A stretch of 64,000 nt of DNA from Flavobacterium sp. SUN046. Lineage in GTDB: Bacteria > Bacteroidota > Bacteroidia > Flavobacteriales > Flavobacteriaceae. The translations under genes and the position numbers were made by a program. The stretch spans positions 62,001-126,000 of the forward strand of contig NZ_JAPQNT010000007.1 in NCBI RefSeq assembly GCF_028867965.1, written 5' to 3'. Below, in pieces: positions 42,843-52,457 of the stretch. The notes below the pieces were generated by a model. It saw only the letters and a list, made by a program, of their open reading frames with translations. It did no database searches and was not told the DNA's origin. How positions within the stretch are numbered: the stretch's first letter is position 1; each line of letters opens with the position of its first letter.

Positions 42843-43400
42843 ATGGATTTACAAGAACTCATAGGTCGTTTTTTATTGCTTTTTATTTCGGTAATGATTC
42901 TTTATTTTTTCTCGAACAGAAAAGACAATGAAACCATAAATCCGTTAATTGTTATTGTTGGATTGTGCACATTTTCACTATGTTACTTGTTTACCAGAAT
43001 CGAAATTGGAGTAGGAATAGGCTTCGGATTATTTGCTATTTTTTCAATTTTGCGTTTCCGAGCTCAAACGTTTACTATTAATGCAATTGTATTTTTATTT
43101 GCAACCATCACACTTTCAATTTTAGACATCATGTATCCGTTTGAAAAAATGGAAGTTTTATTATTTTTTCAATCAATCATCATCGGATTTTACATTATTG
43201 CTTCCTTAATAATCAATAAAAAAACATCCAAATTCCTTAATTCAGTTGATGTCAAAATAAGTTTTGAAAACAAAATTTCATTAGAAAATGATTTGATACG
43301 AAAATCAATCGAAGAAAAAATCAATATTCAAAAATTTGAATTCAAAATCATTACAATCAACACCATTTCCAACGAAGCAGAAATTAAAGTGTATTATTAA
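42843..43400 (+). CDS. DUF4956 membrane protein
   Basis: A 185-residue protein with an N-terminal block of membrane helices (residues ~8-25, 36-50, 54-70, 78-98, 107-125) containing the family hallmark GIGFGLFAIFSILRFRAQTF, and a soluble C-terminal ~60 residues. In other bacteria DUF4956 genes sit near polyphosphate polymerase (VTC) or CotH kinase genes; neither is present. A -7 element TAAATTTG lies at 42814-42821. Its last four bases overlap the end of the convergent exported PEP-synthase-like gene. Function unknown. Confidence 0.85.
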   Translation: MDLQELIGRFLLLFISVMILYFFSNRKDNETINPLIVIVGLCTFSLCYLFTRIEIGVGIGFGLFAIFSILRFRAQTFTINAIVFLFATITLSILDIMYPFEKMEVLLFFQSIIIGFYIIASLIINKKTSKFLNSVDVKISFENKISLENDLIRKSIEEKINIQKFEFKIITINTISNEAEIKVYY

Positions 43401-45277
43401 TCATTAAAAATTCGAACTTGTTTAATGTACAGTTCTCGATTTTCTCCGACGATTTTAAATTCTAAATCAACATTTTTATACTGCAATTTATTCCAATAAC
43501 GATTCATTCTCGATTGTATATTTTTAGTAACTCTATAAATTTTATTGATTTCAGCAATGCTTAGTAAAGGTTTGTTATCGTTCAAATTAGATTGTGAAAC
43601 ATAATCAATATCTGTATTAGAATTTGGTTCAAATAAATTAAAATCATAAGCACTAAATTGTTCACAAACGACTCCTTTTTCAGGTTTTACAACTGAATTT
43701 TCACCTTTTTGAACATTGACAGTTATTCCAGGAAAATTATCACGAGCAAGGTTTTTAGATATTATAACCCCGTTTGCCAACTCATCAGGAAATGCTCTAT
43801 GAACCAAAACTCCCATGGCAATATTTTTTTGATCGATGCCAAATAATTCTCGTTCCCAATACGAACTTTCGTTCCAAACACTTGCCCAAACTTGTTTTAT
43901 TGCTTTTTCAAATGTTTTAGTTGCATCGCCAAGAATTCCGGTTTTTGATTCATATAATCCTGCACCATTAAAACCATCAATATCTTCGGCATTCGTTGAC
44001 GAACGAAATCTGAAATTTTTAAATTCTGTTTGAATTCCTAATTTAGAATTCAATTTTGCTATTAAATCTTGATTTATTGGTTCTTTTTTGATAGCATCTC
44101 TAATTTTTTTTAACTGCTTATTTATCCAATTGATTGAATCTTTATGCGGATAATTAAAGAGCTCATTTATCAATACAGAAATTGATTTTTTCTGTGTATG
44201 ATTTACATAAAAATAAAACGGAATAGCATACGCATTTTCAGGAACTTTAAACGACTTATCTTTAGAAATAGCAATTAAATAAGCCATGTTTTGTGCTTTA
44301 TTACCAATATAATTCACACCTTTTTTTGGTATTTTTGATAAATCAACTAACTCTTTTACGGTCACGTCAAGTACTAATTTCTTCTTTTTAGTGATTACTT
44401 TTGTGGTAATTTTTTGTGTCGTTTCGGCAATATAAAAAGTATCTACTTCAATTCTAAAAGTAACTTTTTTTCCAATTAATTGTTGAAGTTTAATGTCTTC
44501 CAATGCTTTGGTATAAGCCATTATCGGAATTTTTCTATTTTTGCCAAGAATAACTAAATGACTCAAAGGCGTTTGCAGTTCATTCACAATTATTCCTTTT
44601 ACATTTGGCAAATTATCAGGCGTTCCATCTAAAATTATAATTTCATTAGATTTAGGAATAATCGAATCTAATTCTTTGATTTTGTAGGATTTTAAAATTC
44701 CAACCGTCTTGCCTTCAACAACTTCCTGGTATTTCAAATCATTAAAAATATATTCTGATGTGACACACGGAATTTTAAATTTATGATTTTCATAAAGTGC
44801 AATCTTTTCTCTATTGTTCAAATAAAAATTCAAATTTTTGCCAATAAATGTTGCTTTAGAAACAATTTCATAAAACTGTTCAATCAATTCGACTGGCATG
44901 TGATCGGAAGCTGCCAATTCAAAAATCCATTTATCACTTCCTTTAATATGATTTAAATTTCCTAATAAAAAATCCCTGTCTTTTTCGGTATTACTGTAAT
45001 TCTGAAGATTAAAAATTTCGAGTTCACGGTTGTAATTCAAATATTGGGTTACAAAATCATAATGCAATCGAATTTTCAAACTATTAAAAAAGTATAATTT
45101 GTGCTCTTTCAAATCATAAATTACCTTAACCGATTCTATATTTGAAAATTTATCAGAAAGTGGTTTGCCTTTAAAAGCATTATATTGCTGGTAATTCAAT
45201 AATGTATTTGTGTAATTTTGAGCAGTTGCAAAAGCAATTTGAAAGAAAGTAAAAGCTATGATTAAACTATTTTTCAT
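43397..45277 (-). CDS. Exported PEP-synthase-like protein (swivel His + ATP-grasp)
   Basis: 626 residues from MKNSLIIAFTFF (ATG at 45277), giving a signal peptide ending FATAQ; the upstream start at 45337 only adds a non-signal extension. Residues ~215-260 match the phosphohistidine swivel domain of PEP synthase/PPDK (ELQTPLSHLVILGKNRKIPIM with His240). Residues ~320-620 match the PPDK N-terminal ATP-grasp domain (GNKAQNMAYL; FRFRSSTNAEDIDGFNGAG; C-terminal LEFKIVGENRELYIKQVR). The C-terminal PEP/pyruvate barrel is absent and the order of domains is reversed. ATP is not expected outside the cytoplasm, so the role is obscure. Confidence 0.85.
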   Translation of the reverse strand: MKNSLIIAFTFFQIAFATAQNYTNTLLNYQQYNAFKGKPLSDKFSNIESVKVIYDLKEHKLYFFNSLKIRLHYDFVTQYLNYNRELEIFNLQNYSNTEKDRDFLLGNLNHIKGSDKWIFELAASDHMPVELIEQFYEIVSKATFIGKNLNFYLNNREKIALYENHKFKIPCVTSEYIFNDLKYQEVVEGKTVGILKSYKIKELDSIIPKSNEIIILDGTPDNLPNVKGIIVNELQTPLSHLVILGKNRKIPIMAYTKALEDIKLQQLIGKKVTFRIEVDTFYIAETTQKITTKVITKKKKLVLDVTVKELVDLSKIPKKGVNYIGNKAQNMAYLIAISKDKSFKVPENAYAIPFYFYVNHTQKKSISVLINELFNYPHKDSINWINKQLKKIRDAIKKEPINQDLIAKLNSKLGIQTEFKNFRFRSSTNAEDIDGFNGAGLYESKTGILGDATKTFEKAIKQVWASVWNESSYWERELFGIDQKNIAMGVLVHRAFPDELANGVIISKNLARDNFPGITVNVQKGENSVVKPEKGVVCEQFSAYDFNLFEPNSNTDIDYVSQSNLNDNKPLLSIAEINKIYRVTKNIQSRMNRYWNKLQYKNVDLEFKIVGENRELYIKQVRIFND

Positions 45278-45538
45278 GATGTTTTTATAATGAAATATAA
45301 AATTTCTTTTTTTAATTAAAATACAATTAGAATTCAAATGTCAGTCTGAACCTGTCTAAGACTTTTTTTATCGCGTTTATACTATCGATTTATTTTCAAT
45401 TCAATTAAATTTATTCGTCCAAATAAAAATAACACGTTGGGTTAAAAGTAAGTAAATTTCGATAACAATTACTTACAGATGTATAATTTTAAATAATGAC
45501 AACTAGATAATAAATCTATTTTTTGACGTAAATTTGCA

Positions 45539-45546
45539 CTAAAAAT
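45539..45546 (+). promoter_or_regulatory. -7 promoter element of mnmA
   Basis: TAAATTTG, 9 bases before the ATG at 45556, giving a very short leader. No TTG at the -33 position. Confidence 0.45.
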
Positions 45547-45555
45547 AATTTCAAA

Positions 45556-46743
45556 ATGAAACGTGTTGTAGTTGGACTTTCTGGTGGTGTTGATTCGAGT
45601 GTTGCGGCTTATCTTTTAAAAGAACAAGGTTATGAAGTAATCGGACTTTTTATGAAGAATTGGCACGACGATTCGGTTACAATTTCCAATGAATGTCCGT
45701 GGTTAGAAGATAGTAATGATGCACTTTTAGTGGCAGAAAAACTTGAAATTCCATTTCAAACTGTCGATTTGAGTGAACAATACAAAGAAAAAATCGTTGA
45801 CTATATGTTCAACGAATACGAAAAAGGAAGAACTCCAAATCCGGATGTATTGTGCAACCGAGAAATTAAATTTGATGTTTTCATGAAAATCGCCTTAAGT
45901 TTAGGTGCCGATTATGTGGCAACCGGACATTATTGTAGAAAAGGTGAAATCGAAGTTGACGGCAAACCAGTATATCAATTACTAGCTGGAGTTGATGGAA
46001 ATAAAGATCAATCCTATTTTTTATGTCAATTATCTCAAGAACAATTGGCAAAATCCTTATTTCCAATTGGTGAATTAACCAAACCAGAAGTACGAGAAAT
46101 AGCAACCAAAATGGAATTAGTAACTGCCGAAAAGAAAGATTCACAAGGACTTTGCTTCATAGGAAAAGTACGTTTACCGGAATTTTTACAACAACAATTG
46201 CAACCAAAAGAGGGTTTGATTTATGAAATCGATGCTTCAAACGAGATTTTTAATCAACAAAAACCAAAATTCAATTCTCTTGAAGAAGAATTACAATTTG
46301 AATCAACTCCAATAAATTACAAGCCAGAAAACGGAAAAGTTGTTGGAAAACATCAAGGCGCACATTATTTCACTATTGGTCAACGAAAAGGTTTGAATGT
46401 TGGCGGAACTAAAGAAGCACTTTTCATTATCCAAACCAATGTAACAACCAATGCAATTTACACTGGTCAAGGACATAGTCATCCTGGATTATTTAGAAAA
46501 GTGTTGCGAGTGCAACCATCAGAAATTCATTGGATTCGAGAAGATTTAAAACTTAATGTTGGCGAATCATTGCAAGTTATGGCACGAATTCGTTACCGTC
46601 AAGAATTGCAAAAAGCATCCTTACATCAATTTGAAAGTGGTCTTTATGTAGCTTTTGATGAACCACAATCAGCAATAACCGAAGGTCAATTTGTAGCTTG
46701 GAATATTGATGATGAATTAGTTGGTTCGGGAGTAATTTCATAA
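45556..46743 (+). CDS. mnmA: tRNA-specific 2-thiouridylase MnmA
   Basis: A 395-residue enzyme that thiolates U34 in the anticodons of tRNA-Lys, -Glu and -Gln. The PP-loop [17 protein letters not shown] is at the N-terminus. The first catalytic Cys lies in [12 protein letters not shown] (about residue 98) and the second in [17 protein letters not shown] (about residue 200). The C-terminal beta-barrel has [19 protein letters not shown]. It carries an insert (residues ~220-250) with [17 protein letters not shown], as in other Bacteroidota homologues. The S8 protease gene starts 26 bases downstream. Confidence 0.97.
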   Translation: MKRVVVGLSGGVDSSVAAYLLKEQGYEVIGLFMKNWHDDSVTISNECPWLEDSNDALLVAEKLEIPFQTVDLSEQYKEKIVDYMFNEYEKGRTPNPDVLCNREIKFDVFMKIALSLGADYVATGHYCRKGEIEVDGKPVYQLLAGVDGNKDQSYFLCQLSQEQLAKSLFPIGELTKPEVREIATKMELVTAEKKDSQGLCFIGKVRLPEFLQQQLQPKEGLIYEIDASNEIFNQQKPKFNSLEEELQFESTPINYKPENGKVVGKHQGAHYFTIGQRKGLNVGGTKEALFIIQTNVTTNAIYTGQGHSHPGLFRKVLRVQPSEIHWIREDLKLNVGESLQVMARIRYRQELQKASLHQFESGLYVAFDEPQSAITEGQFVAWNIDDELVGSGVIS

Positions 46744-46769
46744 ATTAGCGTTTTAATAAATTGAAAATT

Positions 46770-48380
46770 ATGAAAAACCTACTACTAATTTTTCTTTTTA
46801 CAATTTCTTTCTGTGGGTATTCACAGGAAGACGCTTGGGTTTATTTTAAAGACAAACCTAATGCTCAAAGTTATCTAGACAATCCTTTAACAATGCTTAC
46901 GCAACGAGCTTTAGATAGAAGAACAGCTCAAGGAATTCCATTAAACGTTAATGATACGCCCATTGAACAAAGCTATATAGATCAGATAACTGCTGCTTCT
47001 GGCATTGAGATTAAAGCCAAATCAAAATGGTTAAATTGTTTGCACATTCGTGGTTCTCAAACTGATATTAATGCGCTTTTGAGTTTGTCATTTGTAAATT
47101 ATGTTCATTTTGCAGATAATAATTTGAATTCCAAAATGGCTGTTCAAAATCAATTTGCATCAGTAAACAAGCAACTTGATGTCCAAACTACATTTAATTA
47201 TGGAAATTCAAACAATCAAATTGAAATGCTTAACGGACATTTATTGCATCAAGCAAATTACACAGGTGGCGGAAAAATTATTGCCGTTTTAGATTCAGGT
47301 TTTACAGGAGTAAGTACTATAATTCCTTTCAATCGAATGTTTAATAATGGACTTTATTTAGGCGGATACAATTATGTTGCAAGAAATACTGATGTTTTTT
47401 CAACACACAATCACGGAACAATGACTTTGTCTTGCATGGTTGGATATGTTGACGGACAATTAGTTGGAACTGCACCAGATGCAGCATATTATTTATTTAT
47501 TACAGAAGATGTTTCTGGTGAAAATCCAGTTGAAGAAAGTAATTGGGTTGAAGCTGCCGAAGAAGCAGATAGGCTTGGAGTAGATATTATTTCAACTTCT
47601 TTAGGCTATTTTGACTACGATAATCCCAATTACAGCCATAGTTATTCTGACATGACTGGAAATTCTGCTTTTGCTTCTCAAGGTGCAAATATTGCTTTTA
47701 GTAAAGGAATGATTGTTGTAGCAAGTGCAGGAAATTCAGGAAGTTCTAGTGAGCCTCATATTGGTGTTCCAGCTGAAGCCACTAATGTTTTGGCAGTTGG
47801 AGCAGTTAAATTTGATCGAACATATGCCGCATTTAGTTCAATTGGTCCAAGTTTTGACGGAAGAATTAAACCCGATGTTATGGCAAAAGGTCAATCAACA
47901 ACTTTGTCAAATACAACTGGTACAATTACTACAGCGAGCGGAACCTCATTTTCTTGTCCGGTTATGGCTGGAATGATTGCTAGTTTTTGGCAAGCTGTAC
48001 CAAGTTTGACCAATCAGCAAGTAGTTGATTTTGTGAAGCAATCTTCCGATAGGTTTTCAAATCCTAATGCACAATATGGTTATGGAATTCCAGATTTTCA
48101 AATAGCGTTAGATAATGTATTGTTGGCTAATAATCAAAGTCAGAAATCAAGTTTTGTTATTTTTCCAAATCCTTCTCAAAATCAAATTGCTATTCGATTT
48201 TCAAATTCTTTTTCAAATGTAACATTGGTAGTTTATAATAATCTAGGACAATTAGTTTTTAAAAATAATGATGTACAATCAGACGATTCAATCAATTTGG
48301 AAGCCATCAATTCTGGAGTTTATTTTTATAAAATAACTTCCGATAATGTAATTCAAACCGGAAAAATTATTAAAGAATAA
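46770..48380 (+). CDS. T9SS-sorted subtilisin-like (S8) serine protease
   Basis: 536 residues from MKNLLLIFLF (ATG at 46770; an in-frame TTG at 46761 is rejected). Signal peptide ends GYSQ. Residues ~20-125 are an inhibitor-like propeptide (DNPLTMLTQRALDRRTAQGIPL is typical for this flavobacterial group). The catalytic triad is Asp175 (VLDSG), His215 (NHGT) and Ser393 (GTSFSCPV), all in proper context. The last ~75 residues (IFPNPSQNQIAIRF ... VIQTGKIIKE) are a type A T9SS sorting domain. It should be secreted to degrade proteins outside the cell. It is 26 bases after mnmA. Confidence 0.95.
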   Translation: MKNLLLIFLFTISFCGYSQEDAWVYFKDKPNAQSYLDNPLTMLTQRALDRRTAQGIPLNVNDTPIEQSYIDQITAASGIEIKAKSKWLNCLHIRGSQTDINALLSLSFVNYVHFADNNLNSKMAVQNQFASVNKQLDVQTTFNYGNSNNQIEMLNGHLLHQANYTGGGKIIAVLDSGFTGVSTIIPFNRMFNNGLYLGGYNYVARNTDVFSTHNHGTMTLSCMVGYVDGQLVGTAPDAAYYLFITEDVSGENPVEESNWVEAAEEADRLGVDIISTSLGYFDYDNPNYSHSYSDMTGNSAFASQGANIAFSKGMIVVASAGNSGSSSEPHIGVPAEATNVLAVGAVKFDRTYAAFSSIGPSFDGRIKPDVMAKGQSTTLSNTTGTITTASGTSFSCPVMAGMIASFWQAVPSLTNQQVVDFVKQSSDRFSNPNAQYGYGIPDFQIALDNVLLANNQSQKSSFVIFPNPSQNQIAIRFSNSFSNVTLVVYNNLGQLVFKNNDVQSDDSINLEAINSGVYFYKITSDNVIQTGKIIKE

Positions 48381-48423
48381 ATTCAAATTTCTGAGTCTTT
48401 CAGACGTAGTTAATGTAAACTTA

Positions 48424-49362
48424 ATGAATAAAATCACGCAACTTTTCAATATAAAATATCCAATAATTCAAGGCGGAATGATTTGGAATTCAGGATATAA
48501 ATTAGCAAGTGCTGTTAGTAATGCTGGCGGATTAGGATTAATTGGAGCTGGTTCAATGTATCCGGAGGTTTTGCGTGAACACATCCAAAAATGCAAAAAA
48601 GCAACCGATAAACCTTTTGGAGTAAACGTACCAATGTTATATCCAAACATTCAAGAAATCATTGATATAATTGTTGAAGAAGGTGTAAAAATAGTTTTCA
48701 CATCTGCAGGAAATCCTAAAACTTGGACTGGTTTTTTAAAAGAAAACGGAATTACAGTAGTTCATGTAGTGAGCAGTTCCAAATTTGCACTAAAAGCCCA
48801 AGAAGCTGGAGTTGATGCGGTTGTAGCCGAAGGTTTTGAAGCCGGCGGACACAACGGTCGAGAGGAAACTACTACTTTAACTTTAATTCCGATGGTTAAA
48901 GAAAATATTTCAATTCCGTTAATAGCTGCTGGCGGAATTGCAACTGGTCGCGGAATGTTAGCAGCAATGATTTTAGGTGCCGATGGAGTTCAAATGGGAA
49001 GCCGATTTGTAGCTTCAACCGAAAGTTCAGCACACGATAATTTCAAAAAAACTGTAATCCAAACTGGCGAAGGCGAAACCCAATTAACGCTAAAAGAACT
49101 TGCACCAGTACGATTAATTAAAAATAAATTCTACAACGACGTTCAAGATTTATATACAAAATTTCCGACTAAAGAAGATTTAGAAACACTTTTAGGAAAA
49201 CGAAGAGCAAAACGTGGTATGTTCGAAGGCGATTTAATAGAAGGCGAATTAGAAATCGGTCAAATTGCCGGATTAATCCACGATATAAAACCGGTTGAAA
49301 TTATTGTAAAAGACATTATTGAAGAATTTCAATTGGCTCAAAAGGAAATGATTTTGTTTTGA
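48424..49362 (+). CDS. Nitronate monooxygenase family flavoprotein
   Basis: A 312-residue FMN-dependent TIM-barrel enzyme of the nitronate monooxygenase/FabK family. Visible motifs: YPIIQGGMIWNSG at the N-terminus, the AGG..LIGAG loop, AEGFEAGGHNGRE with the catalytic His region (~residues 138-150), IPLIAAGGIATGRGM and LGADGVQMGSRF. It may oxidise alkyl nitronates or act as an enoyl-ACP reductase (FabK); the sequence alone does not decide. Spacing from the protease gene is 43 bases, so an operon is possible. Confidence 0.92.
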   Translation: MNKITQLFNIKYPIIQGGMIWNSGYKLASAVSNAGGLGLIGAGSMYPEVLREHIQKCKKATDKPFGVNVPMLYPNIQEIIDIIVEEGVKIVFTSAGNPKTWTGFLKENGITVVHVVSSSKFALKAQEAGVDAVVAEGFEAGGHNGREETTTLTLIPMVKENISIPLIAAGGIATGRGMLAAMILGADGVQMGSRFVASTESSAHDNFKKTVIQTGEGETQLTLKELAPVRLIKNKFYNDVQDLYTKFPTKEDLETLLGKRRAKRGMFEGDLIEGELEIGQIAGLIHDIKPVEIIVKDIIEEFQLAQKEMILF

Positions 49363-49484
49363 TTGTTTTTTAAAGTGTATTTTTTTATGTTTGTATGACG
49401 TACTAAAAAAACTATGATTAACACTCTAATATATAGCAAGTTATTTACCATTTTAAAACAACATTCATTAAAAAAGAATCATAA

Positions 49485-50603
49485 ATGAACGATAATAGTA
49501 ATGATTGGACAAGAAGAAATTTTTTAGCAACAACAACTGGTGCAGGAATTGCATTTTTCTTAAATCCATTTACTTCCTGGGTTATTAATGATATTGACCC
49601 AAAAGTCCTCAAAATAATTGCAAAAACAATCAGTATTGACACACACAACCATATAGATGTGCCATTCATAAAAGCAGATTTTAATGCAAGAAATTATAAT
49701 TTGATGGAAGAACTCAAAAAATCGGGACTTTCTGCAATCTGTATGACATTTTGCGTAGATAGACCAAGTTTAACCAAAGAAGGAGAAGCCTACGAACGAT
49801 TCATTATGAGTTTAGATGAAATGGATGAAACACTAAAAATCAATAATCTAAAACGAGCATTAAATTTATCTGACATACAAAAATCACACAAAAATAAAAC
49901 ACCAATTATTATTCAGTCTGTTGAAGGTGGTCATTTTATCGAAGGAAAAGTAGAACGAATAGCAGTAGCTTATAACCGTGGATTAAGACATTTAGGATTG
50001 ATGCATGATGGTCAAACTTTACCAGCTATGGGTGATATTTATACAGACAAACCACAATATGGCGGACTTACTGAATTGGGTAAAAATGTGATTAAAGAAT
50101 GTAATAGATTAGGCATTTTAGTTGACCTTGCTCATTGTAATAACGATGCCGTAAATAACGCATTGGAAGTTTCAACAAAACCAATGCTTATCTCACACAC
50201 AGGATTAAATACACAATTGGGAAACAATGAAAGAATGGCAAAAATGATGATGCCAAGATTGATTAGCAATGAGCAAGCAAAAATATTCGCAAATGCAGGT
50301 GGTGTTATTGGAGTGTGGACTCATATTGCAGATACGCCTACGGATTATGCTATGAATATTCGTGCAATGGTTGATGTAGTCGGAATTGACCATGTCTGTA
50401 TAGGAACTGATACTAAAATAGCAACAGCACCAAGTACAAATGAAAGAATGAACAAAACTACAAATCAAAGTTGGGATTCTAAAGATGGCTTTTTATATAC
50501 GATTGTAGATGCAATGTTAAAATTAGGATTTACTGAAACTGAAATAATCAAAATTAGTGGTGATAATTATTGTAGGATTTTCGACAAAGCAACAAGCATA
50601 TAA
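49485..50603 (+). CDS. Tat-exported membrane dipeptidase (peptidase M19)
   Basis: A 372-residue protein with a twin-arginine signal (DWTRRNFLATTTGAGIAFFL). The enzyme domain has the zinc-binding DTHNHID (~residues 50-56), QSVEGGHF with the bridging Glu, DLAHCN and ISHTGL with zinc His ligands, and CIGTDTKI near the C-terminus, all typical of renal-dipeptidase-like M19 enzymes that cleave dipeptides, often with D-amino acids. Export as a folded metalloenzyme via Tat is consistent. It lies alone, 123 bases after the flavoprotein gene. Confidence 0.93.
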   Translation: MNDNSNDWTRRNFLATTTGAGIAFFLNPFTSWVINDIDPKVLKIIAKTISIDTHNHIDVPFIKADFNARNYNLMEELKKSGLSAICMTFCVDRPSLTKEGEAYERFIMSLDEMDETLKINNLKRALNLSDIQKSHKNKTPIIIQSVEGGHFIEGKVERIAVAYNRGLRHLGLMHDGQTLPAMGDIYTDKPQYGGLTELGKNVIKECNRLGILVDLAHCNNDAVNNALEVSTKPMLISHTGLNTQLGNNERMAKMMMPRLISNEQAKIFANAGGVIGVWTHIADTPTDYAMNIRAMVDVVGIDHVCIGTDTKIATAPSTNERMNKTTNQSWDSKDGFLYTIVDAMLKLGFTETEIIKISGDNYCRIFDKATSI

Positions 50604-50819
50604 TCAAAAAATGTAGACAATAACAATAGATTCATAGTATTGATTGTTACAATTAAAGTTTTTGAAAATTTTAGAAATTATTTGTGCTTAATTACAAAAA
50701 AAACATAACTCCAATTATCAAATTATATACAATCACTTAGTTCTAATTGACTAAATAAAAGATTTCAATTTAAAAAAAATTCTTAAGATTTACTTCACAT
50801 TATATCACTTTCAAATACT

Positions 50820-50827
50820 TATTTTTG
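50820..50827 (+). promoter_or_regulatory. -7 promoter element of pafA
   Basis: TATTTTTG, 17 bases before the ATG. A second match TAAATTTG lies at 50834-50841, too close to the start codon to give a leader. The 240 bases before (50604-50843) contain no gene. Confidence 0.45.
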
Positions 50828-50843
50828 TAGAAATAAATTTGCA

Positions 50844-52457
50844 ATGAAAAAAATAACGTTACTTTTTGCTATACTTCTGTTTTCAAATCTTCATGCGCAA
50901 GACCGTCCAAAATTAGTAGTCGGAATTGTAGTCGATCAAATGAAAATGGAATATTTGTACCGTTTTCAAAATGATTTTGGAGATAATGGTTTCAAAAGAT
51001 TAATGAATAAAGGTTACGTTTTTCAAAACACACATTACAATTATTTACCAACTTACACAGCACCTGGACACGCGTCAATATACACTGGAACAACTCCAGC
51101 AACGCATGGAATTGTAGGCAACGAATGGTTCAGCAGAAAGCTCGGAAAAGAAATGTATTGTACCGATGACGCTTCTGTAAAAACCATTGGTGACGGAACT
51201 AAAGCCGAAGGTGAAATGTCACCTAAAAACTTGCAAAGCACCACAATTACTGATGAATTGCGTTTAGCAACTAACTTTAAAGGAAAAGTAATCGGAATGA
51301 GTTTGAAAGATAGAGGCGCAATTCTTCCAGCAGGACATTTTGCCAATTGGGCATTTTGGTACAGCAAAACAGGAGCGTTTATTTCGAGTAGTTTTTATGG
51401 TTCCGAATTGCCAAATTGGGTAACAGAATTCAATAATGAAAAACATTATATGCCTTATATCAATCAAGGTTGGAATTTGCTAAAACCTATTGAAACTTAC
51501 AATGAAAGTTTGGAAGATGATAATAAATACGAAGGAAAATTAAACGGAGCAAAACCAGTTTTTCCATACAATTTAAAAGAAATGTATGAAAAAAATGATG
51601 CTGGAATAATTCGTGCAACACCATTCGGAAATGATTTATTAGAAGAATTCGCCAAAAAAGCCATCGAAAAAGAAGAATTAGGAAAAGACAATATAACCGA
51701 TTTTCTAACCGTAAGTTTTTCGTCAACCGATTATGTTGGGCACACTTTAGGACCGCGTTCTATCGAATTACAAGATACCTATTTGCGTTTGGACAATACA
51801 ATTGCCGATTTTCTTAACTACTTAGATAAATCAGTCGGCAAAGGAAAGTACTTGATTTTTCTAACAGCTGATCATGCTGGTGCTGAAAATGCAAAGTTCC
51901 TTAACGATAATAAATACAATGTTACTAATGTGGAACCAAAGGAAATAAGAGCTAGTTTAAAGAAATTTTCTATTGAAACTTTTGGAGATGATTTGGTTTT
52001 GAATTATTCCAATTTCAATTTGTATTTCAATAAAGAAATTATAAAAACCAAAGGTTTAGATTTGACAAAAGTGAAACAATCTTTTAAAGATTTTCTAGTA
52101 ACTCAAGATCAAATCAAACGAGTTTACACCGAAGAAGAAATTCTTACCAATTCAGGAAACGACTACTATTTGAATTTCATTGCAAAAGGATATGATGCAA
52201 CACAAGATGGTGATTTGGTAATTTTAGACAAACCTGGATTTATAGAATATGGCGCAACCGGAACTTCACACGGAACGGCTTATAGTTACGACACACACGT
52301 ACCATTAATTTTTTACGGCTGGAACATCAAAAAAGGTGAAACTCACGACCGAAAAATAATTACTCAAATTGCTCCAACAATTGCCCAAAAAATAAAAGTT
52401 GCTTTCCCAAACGGAACAGAAGCCAATGTTTTATTGGAAATTTTGGACAAAAAATAG
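50844..52457 (+). CDS. pafA: PafA-type alkaline phosphatase
   Basis: A 537-residue exported enzyme (signal ending LHAQ). It hydrolyses phosphate monoesters in the periplasm. It carries the Thr nucleophile Thr72 (PTYTAPGH), Asn93 (VGNEW) and Lys155/Arg157 (SLKDRGA); each lies exactly seven positions before the PafA residues I remember from Elizabethkingia (Thr79, Asn100, Lys162, Arg164). Metal ligands are visible in VVDQM, SSTDYVGH, TADHAG and TSHGT. Calcium-independent, phosphate-insensitive PafA enzymes are typical of flavobacteria. The stop codon coincides with the start of the tandem array at 52449. Confidence 0.96.
   Translation: MKKITLLFAILLFSNLHAQDRPKLVVGIVVDQMKMEYLYRFQNDFGDNGFKRLMNKGYVFQNTHYNYLPTYTAPGHASIYTGTTPATHGIVGNEWFSRKLGKEMYCTDDASVKTIGDGTKAEGEMSPKNLQSTTITDELRLATNFKGKVIGMSLKDRGAILPAGHFANWAFWYSKTGAFISSSFYGSELPNWVTEFNNEKHYMPYINQGWNLLKPIETYNESLEDDNKYEGKLNGAKPVFPYNLKEMYEKNDAGIIRATPFGNDLLEEFAKKAIEKEELGKDNITDFLTVSFSSTDYVGHTLGPRSIELQDTYLRLDNTIADFLNYLDKSVGKGKYLIFLTADHAGAENAKFLNDNKYNVTNVEPKEIRASLKKFSIETFGDDLVLNYSNFNLYFNKEIIKTKGLDLTKVKQSFKDFLVTQDQIKRVYTEEEILTNSGNDYYLNFIAKGYDATQDGDLVILDKPGFIEYGATGTSHGTAYSYDTHVPLIFYGWNIKKGETHDRKIITQIAPTIAQKIKVAFPNGTEANVLLEILDKK

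Noticed and set aside
45339..45366. tgtcagtctgaacctgtctaagac repeat followed by T run, as a mobile-element end
   Set aside because: It resembles a degenerate version of a widespread intergenic word, but only one copy is present here and no inverted partner exists.
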